Part shown: positions 7,559-10,531 of the stretch, piece by piece
Layout: each line of letters begins with the position of its first letter
How positions within the stretch are numbered: position 1 is the stretch's first letter
From: Candidatus Thorarchaeota archaeon SMTZ1-83
GTDB taxonomy: Archaea; Asgardarchaeota; Thorarchaeia; Thorarchaeales; Thorarchaeaceae
Length of the DNA: 10,531 nt
Assembly (NCBI GenBank): GCA_001563325.1
Contig: LRSK01000075.1
Span: 1-10,531 of the forward strand
Reading direction: 5' to 3'
Program-made: the position numbers and the translations under genes
The notes under the pieces: generated by a model
What the model saw: the letters and a program-made list of their open reading frames with translations, nothing else
Told to the model about the DNA's origin: nothing
Database searches by the model: none

Positions 7559-8686
7559 ATGGAGCAAAGAGAGCTTTCCCTTTTTCTTCAACCAAAGATA
7601 ATGAAGCCACAAGCCGAACAAGGTTCGGAGATCACACGTCGTTTTGCAATGAACAATGTTGGAAGCATACTTGCCGCAGCATTGCAGGACCGGAGTATCA
7701 GACTCTATGACGCACAAAACTGCAAAGAAGTCCAGCGTTTGGAGGATGAGTTTCTTTGCACATCCATTGCCTTCAGTCCCCAGGGTGATATAGTTGCTAC
7801 AGGTGGTGTGGACAGAGTCGTAAAGCTGTGGAATATCCATAACGGGAACTTACTTGGCAAGCTGGAAGGTCATACATATCCTGTATTGACACTTGCATTC
7901 TCACCTGACAGCAAGCATCTGGTTTCAGGGAGCGGTGACACGACGTTGCGCATTTGGGATGTAGAGAATCGCACAGTGGTAAACCATCTAAAGGGACACT
8001 CGCTCTATGTTGTAACCTGTGATTGGTCTCCTGATGGCAAACGAATAATCTCTGGGGAGGTCGATGGTACAATAGCTGTTTGGGATGCTGAAAGTGGAAA
8101 TCTCTTACAGCGTCTTAACGACCATCGAACAGCGGTTCAAGTTGTAAGATTCACACCCGATGGATTTGGAATGGCCTCTGGGTCCTCAGATCACAGTATC
8201 ATTATCTGGAAGTTTCAGGGGGGGTCCTTCACCCCTAAAAGAACCTTGATGGGGCATGAAGGTGAGGTTCGAGCGCTCTCGTTCAGCTGGGATGGAAAGT
8301 ATATGGCATCCGGCTCGAGTGAAAAGGAACTCTACGTATGGGTAACTGATTCCTACACGATTGAGGGTGAAGGTCGAACAGCAAGTGAAATAGATGGTAT
8401 TGAGTGGTATCCTGACTGTGAAGCATTCCTTACCGCTGACGGCTCTGGAGCCATCACACGCTGGGAAGTGAAAGAGATGGAAGCGATGCTTGCTCCTTTC
8501 AAGAGTCTACTAGCTGAGATTGAAGCCGATACTGACAATATTCGTCAAGACGAGCTTATTCAGAAGCTCAATGATATCTCAGATATGTATGATGAAGGGG
8601 TTCTCAGAGATAAACGAATATTCTATATCCTTTGGCAGTGCAAGAGAGCATTAGGTCTTTTAAAAGGCACACCTAGAAGTACTTAA
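7559..8686 (+). CDS. WD40-repeat beta-propeller protein (seven blades)
   Basis: The 375-residue protein contains seven WD40-type repeats over about residues 25-305, enough for one closed propeller. Clear GH...WD-type units include LCTSIAFSPQGDIVATGG...LWN, VLTLAFSPDSKHLVSGS...IWD, VVTCDWSPDGKRIISGE...VWD and VRALSFSWDGKYMASGS...VWV. The first and last blades are more diverged. A charged helical tail of about 65 residues follows (from about 308). Such propellers act as scaffolds for protein complexes; the partner is unknown. ATG 7559 is chosen because AAAGGG (7545-7550) lies eight bases before it; a GTG at 7550 would add three residues, and an ATG at 7601 would remove 14. No signal peptide or membrane segment is seen. 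Its stop overlaps that of the GTPase gene on the other strand. Confidence 0.9.
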   Translation: MEQRELSLFLQPKIMKPQAEQGSEITRRFAMNNVGSILAAALQDRSIRLYDAQNCKEVQRLEDEFLCTSIAFSPQGDIVATGGVDRVVKLWNIHNGNLLGKLEGHTYPVLTLAFSPDSKHLVSGSGDTTLRIWDVENRTVVNHLKGHSLYVVTCDWSPDGKRIISGEVDGTIAVWDAESGNLLQRLNDHRTAVQVVRFTPDGFGMASGSSDHSIIIWKFQGGSFTPKRTLMGHEGEVRALSFSWDGKYMASGSSEKELYVWVTDSYTIEGEGRTASEIDGIEWYPDCEAFLTADGSGAITRWEVKEMEAMLAPFKSLLAEIEADTDNIRQDELIQKLNDISDMYDEGVLRDKRIFYILWQCKRALGLLKGTPRST

Positions 8687-9246
8687 CCTGCTCTTTTGTC
8701 CTCGCTCGTATTATTCGCCCGAATTTTCGCTTCATTTACCATATGCCTAGAAAGATTTGCGTACGCTTCCTCCACGTTTTCACCTGTAAGGGCACTAGAC
8801 TCGACGTATAGAAACTTGTGTTTCCTAGCATACTGTTCCCCCTCCTCTTGTGATACTGCTCTGCTGTCTTCGAGATCCACCTTGTTAGCCACAACTACAA
8901 GGGGGATGTTGCTCCCTAGACTGGTAAAACACTCATCCTTCCAAGTGTCGATATTGAGGAATGTGCGACGTCGGGTAACGTCATATACTAAGAGTCCTCC
9001 TCGAGCGCCTCGATAGAACCCCTGGCGCACAGATTCAAAACGCGGTTGTCCTGCGAGGTCCCAAATTTGCAATTTCACATTGGCATTCATGTCCTTGAGT
9101 TCAAGTTCTTTAATGGCGAAGTCCGCGCCAATGGTACGCTTATAGTCCGATTCAAATCCTCCTTCGGTGAATCTAATCGTCAGTGCAGTCTTTCCTACTG
9201 CACCGTCGCCTAGCATGGCGATCTTAAAGCGATACTCAGCAGGCAT
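8683..9246 (-). CDS. Rab/Ras-family small GTPase
   Basis: The 187-residue protein carries every G-box in order. G1 is GDGAVGKT (13-20) and G2 is Thr38 in KRTIGADF. G3 is WDLAGQPRF with the catalytic Gln67, and the trailing RF gives it a Rab-like look. G4 is NKVD (121-124) and G5 is SSALT (150-154). The short N-terminus and IGADF switch I are Rab-like rather than Arf-like. The C-terminus (SEDKRAG) has no cysteine, so it cannot be prenylated like eukaryotic Rabs, and there is no N-terminal Gly for myristoylation; membrane binding, if any, must come through a partner. On the minus strand AGGAGA (9259-9254) precedes the ATG by seven bases. It is divergent from a roadblock gene, a family known to regulate small GTPases such as MglA and Rags. 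Confidence 0.96.
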   Translation of the reverse strand: MPAEYRFKIAMLGDGAVGKTALTIRFTEGGFESDYKRTIGADFAIKELELKDMNANVKLQIWDLAGQPRFESVRQGFYRGARGGLLVYDVTRRRTFLNIDTWKDECFTSLGSNIPLVVVANKVDLEDSRAVSQEEGEQYARKHKFLYVESSALTGENVEEAYANLSRHMVNEAKIRANNTSEDKRAG

Positions 9247-9284
9247 TCAGCGGTCTCCTGGCCCTACCAGACTATTGAGTCGTG

Positions 9285-9293
9285 CTTTTAATT
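9285..9293 (-). promoter_or_regulatory. Possible TATA box for the GTPase gene
   Basis: The minus strand reads AATTAAAAG about 40 bases before the GTPase start. A start of transcription some 25 bases downstream would give a leader of roughly 15 bases that still contains the AGGAGA ribosome binding site. Confidence 0.35.
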
Positions 9294-9320
9294 GTAATGC
9301 GGCTACATGCCGGAAGATGC

Positions 9321-9343
9321 ATCGCCGCCTATTTGGCGGTGAT
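9321..9343. repeat. Inverted repeat (hairpin) between GTPase and roadblock genes
   Basis: ATCGCCGCC (9321-9329) and GGCGGTGAT (9335-9343) pair over nine positions with one G-T wobble and a 5-base TATTT loop. It lies in the divergent gap 9247-9439, upstream of both genes' likely TATA boxes, so an operator or a structure in an upstream transcript is possible. The role is unknown. Confidence 0.4.
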
Positions 9344-9393
9344 TAGGGTGATTGCTTTGAATCCCATCATTTAGATAAGATGTGCCCATCACG

Positions 9394-9431
9394 TTTAATA
9401 GGGAAATGCGCAAATCGTTTCCAGTCAAGGG
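9394..9431 (+). promoter_or_regulatory. Possible promoter and ribosome binding site of the roadblock gene
   Basis: TTTAATA (9394-9400) resembles an archaeal TATA box. Transcription starting about 26 bases later (near 9423) would give a short leader holding AAGGG (9427-9431), eight bases before ATG 9440. This arrangement argues against an upstream in-frame ATG at 9380, which would lie before the TATA element. Confidence 0.4.
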
Positions 9432-9439
9432 ATGATGCT

Positions 9440-9829
9440 ATGAGTACGGAGCGTCCGGACTATCGAGCTTTGACGGAAACGTTGGAGGAAATGAATGAGG
9501 AGGGTGGGTTTATAACGTCAGTCCTTGCCCGAGATGATGGATTGGTCATGGCCTACGCAGTTTCCCCCACAACCAATATTGACGTGGTGGCGGCGATGGC
9601 AGGACATATCGCAGACACTGTTGAAAGAGTCAGGAACGAGTTGTCTCTAGGAGAAACCCGAGATATTTCTGTTCGATGTTCTGAAGGGAAAGCAGTCTTC
9701 AAAAAGATATCATCACAAGGGAATCAGGCCTTGATTCTTGGCACGATCATGCCAAGGAACGTACGCTATCACTCAAGAGCTGTAGGTAAAGCTGCTACTA
9801 AGATCAGGAAGATACTGAGATACAGATGA
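9440..9829 (+). CDS. Roadblock/LC7 domain protein
   Basis: The 129-residue protein is almost entirely one roadblock/LC7 domain, the alpha-beta fold of dynein light chain 7, MglB and Ragulator subunits, which form dimers and often act as GAPs or scaffolds for small GTPases. Visible family features are the first helix (YRALTETLEEMNEEGG), the strand pair ITSVLARDDGLVMAYAV, the central helix DVVAAMAGHIADTVERVRNEL, and two further strands (DISVRCSEGKAVFKKI, NQALILGTIMP). A basic helix closes the protein (AVGKAATKIRKILRYR). The start at 9440 is supported by AAGGG upstream; the ATG at 9380 would add 20 residues that do not look like the domain. It is divergently arranged with the Rab-like GTPase, a likely functional partner by analogy with the MglA/MglB pair; that pairing is inferred. 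Confidence 0.88.
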   Translation: MSTERPDYRALTETLEEMNEEGGFITSVLARDDGLVMAYAVSPTTNIDVVAAMAGHIADTVERVRNELSLGETRDISVRCSEGKAVFKKISSQGNQALILGTIMPRNVRYHSRAVGKAATKIRKILRYR

Positions 9830-9898
9830 TTTCGGGTGACTAGGTCGTCAAAACTATTAAGTTACTTCTCATGCTTCATCCAGATTATCCCCTAGGTG

Positions 9899-9916
9899 TA
9901 GGAGTGCTACCGTTTG
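9899..9916 (+). promoter_or_regulatory. Ribosome binding site and TTG start of the thioredoxin-like gene
   Basis: TAGGAG (9899-9904) lies nine bases before TTG 9914. A stop codon in the same frame at 9899-9901 closes the frame upstream, and the next in-frame ATG falls after the active site, so TTG is the only sensible start. A TATA-like ACTATTAAG around 9851-9859 could drive transcription. Confidence 0.6.
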
Positions 9917-10252
9917 GCCGATGATGCAGAACCGAAGGAATCCCCGGAAGGGGAGGACACTGAAGAAGACGGTCCAATTGAGGTAGTCCTATTCAAGTCC
10001 GACAGCTGTGCGTTCTGCCCGAGAGCCGAAGAGGTACTCAGAGAAACTCTTACCGACTTCGGAGGCGGATTCTTTGTCCTCAAGGTCATCAATGTGAGTG
10101 AAAATCCGGAAGCAGCAGAGGAGTTTGGAATCTTTGCACTACCCACTACTATGATCGGTGGGGTGTCAGTGACAGGAATTCCGGAGCCAGATATGATTAT
10201 GAAGATGATTTTGGGGGCGAAAGTGAGTTCGAAGAGAGGTGCATCCAAATGA
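9914..10252 (+). CDS. Thioredoxin/glutaredoxin-like protein with CAFC motif
   Basis: The 112-residue protein starts with about 20 acidic residues and then shows a thioredoxin fold: a strand IEVVLFKSD, the redox pair Cys32-Ala-Phe-Cys35 followed by Pro at the head of helix 1, a second strand FFVLKVINVSENPEAA, and the cis-proline segment FALPTTMIGG (Pro77). The size and spacing fit small archaeal glutaredoxin-like or thioredoxin-like disulfide oxidoreductases. The C-X2-C motif with Ala-Phe differs from classic CGPC and CPYC, so redox potential and partner cannot be predicted. It starts at TTG with a good ribosome binding site, and its TGA stop overlaps the ATG of the following KaiC-like gene, so the two are probably translated together. 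No export signal is seen, which suggests a cytoplasmic location. Confidence 0.82.
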   Translation: MADDAEPKESPEGEDTEEDGPIEVVLFKSDSCAFCPRAEEVLRETLTDFGGGFFVLKVINVSENPEAAEEFGIFALPTTMIGGVSVTGIPEPDMIMKMILGAKVSSKRGASK

Positions 10253-10531
10253 GTGACTTTGTTATAGAGAGAGTAAAGACTGGGATTCCAGGATTGGACG
10301 AGCTAATTGAGGGAGGATTTCCCAGGGGCGATACAATCCTAATCGCAGGGAGAGCAGGTACCGGCAAGAGCATCATGGCAAACCAGTTCCTGTATAAGGG
10401 CGCAACCGAGTATGATGAACCTGGAGTTCTTGTGACTCTAGAGGAATCGCCGCTTCTAATAAAGCGCAACATGATGAGGTTTGGGATGGACCTGGATGCA
10501 CTTGTGAAGGAGAAGAAACTAGCTATTGTAG
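10249..10531 (+). CDS. KaiC-like RecA-superfamily ATPase, N-terminal part
   Basis: Ninety-four codons are visible before the window ends. The start MSDFVIERVKTGIPGLDELIEGGFPRG is the standard entry into a KaiC/RadA-like ATPase domain. The Walker A motif GRAGTGKS (residues 34-41) follows, and LVTLEESP comes later with the glutamate-rich strand typical of KaiC-family proteins. Such archaeal proteins act in signalling or as ATP-dependent switches; the specific role cannot be told from this fragment, and whether there are one or two ATPase domains is unknown. GAGAGGTG (10233-10240) lies eight bases before the ATG, which overlaps the thioredoxin-like gene's stop as ATGA. True circadian KaiC function is not implied. 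Confidence 0.9.
   Translation, partial: MSDFVIERVKTGIPGLDELIEGGFPRGDTILIAGRAGTGKSIMANQFLYKGATEYDEPGVLVTLEESPLLIKRNMMRFGMDLDALVKEKKLAIV

Noticed and set aside
7532..7840. A 102-codon open frame on the minus strand over the start of the WD40 gene
   Set aside because: It covers the WD40 promoter and first blades, has a cysteine-rich composition unlike its neighbours and shows no known domain.
9338..9353. Direct GGTGATT repeats as an origin or CRISPR-like array
   Set aside because: There are only two 7-base copies, with no spacers, no AT-rich unwinding region and no initiator gene nearby.
9907..10248. A 113-codon minus-strand frame mirroring the thioredoxin-like gene
   Set aside because: The plus-strand product has a clear CxxC and cis-Pro fold; the minus-strand product is low-complexity Ser/Pro and fits an antisense shadow.

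Overview
The window looks like part of the chromosome of an archaeon, most likely an Asgard archaeon and perhaps of the Thorarchaeia type. Three things support this. The acetyl-CoA decarbonylase/synthase (CODH/ACS) genes are of the archaeal, short-CdhC type. Eukaryotic-signature genes lie beside them: a Rab/Ras-like GTPase, a roadblock/LC7 protein, a seven-bladed WD40 propeller, and a HEAT protein with an appendage-like C-terminus. The base composition is moderate, not the AT-rich composition usual in Lokiarchaeia. The lineage is inferred from gene content only.

Region 1 (about 1-6309, all on +) is a CODH/ACS operon in the order cdhA (C-terminal third only), cdhB, cdhC, cdhD, cdhE, cooC. The five cdh genes overlap by a few bases or abut, each usually with a Shine-Dalgarno site inside the preceding gene. 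A 63-bp gap with a perfect 6-bp hairpin separates cdhE from cooC. Together they encode the complex that makes or cleaves acetyl-CoA from CO2/CO and a methyl-tetrahydropterin (archaeal Wood-Ljungdahl pathway). CooC is an ATPase that probably assists nickel loading. Metal-site residues can be read in CdhA, CdhC, CdhE and CooC.

Region 2 (6298-9829) holds four genes of eukaryotic flavour. A HEAT-repeat protein on - ends tail-to-tail with cooC. It is divergent from a WD40 protein on +. The WD40 gene ends tail-to-tail with a Rab-like GTPase on -, and the two stop codons share the palindrome TTAA. The GTPase is in turn divergent from a roadblock gene on +. My reading is that the HEAT protein has the domain order of an adaptin or gamma-COP (helical solenoid, beta-sandwich, platform). 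With a propeller, a small GTPase and a roadblock protein next to it, this is a candidate primitive coat or trafficking module. That idea is inference and needs profile and structure tests.

Region 3 (9830-10531) holds a small thioredoxin/glutaredoxin-like protein with a TTG start. It is translationally coupled by an ATGA overlap to the start of a KaiC-like RecA-family ATPase that runs off the window.

I saw no tRNA, rRNA, CRISPR array, insertion sequence or attachment site. No stretch over 300 bases lacks a gene.
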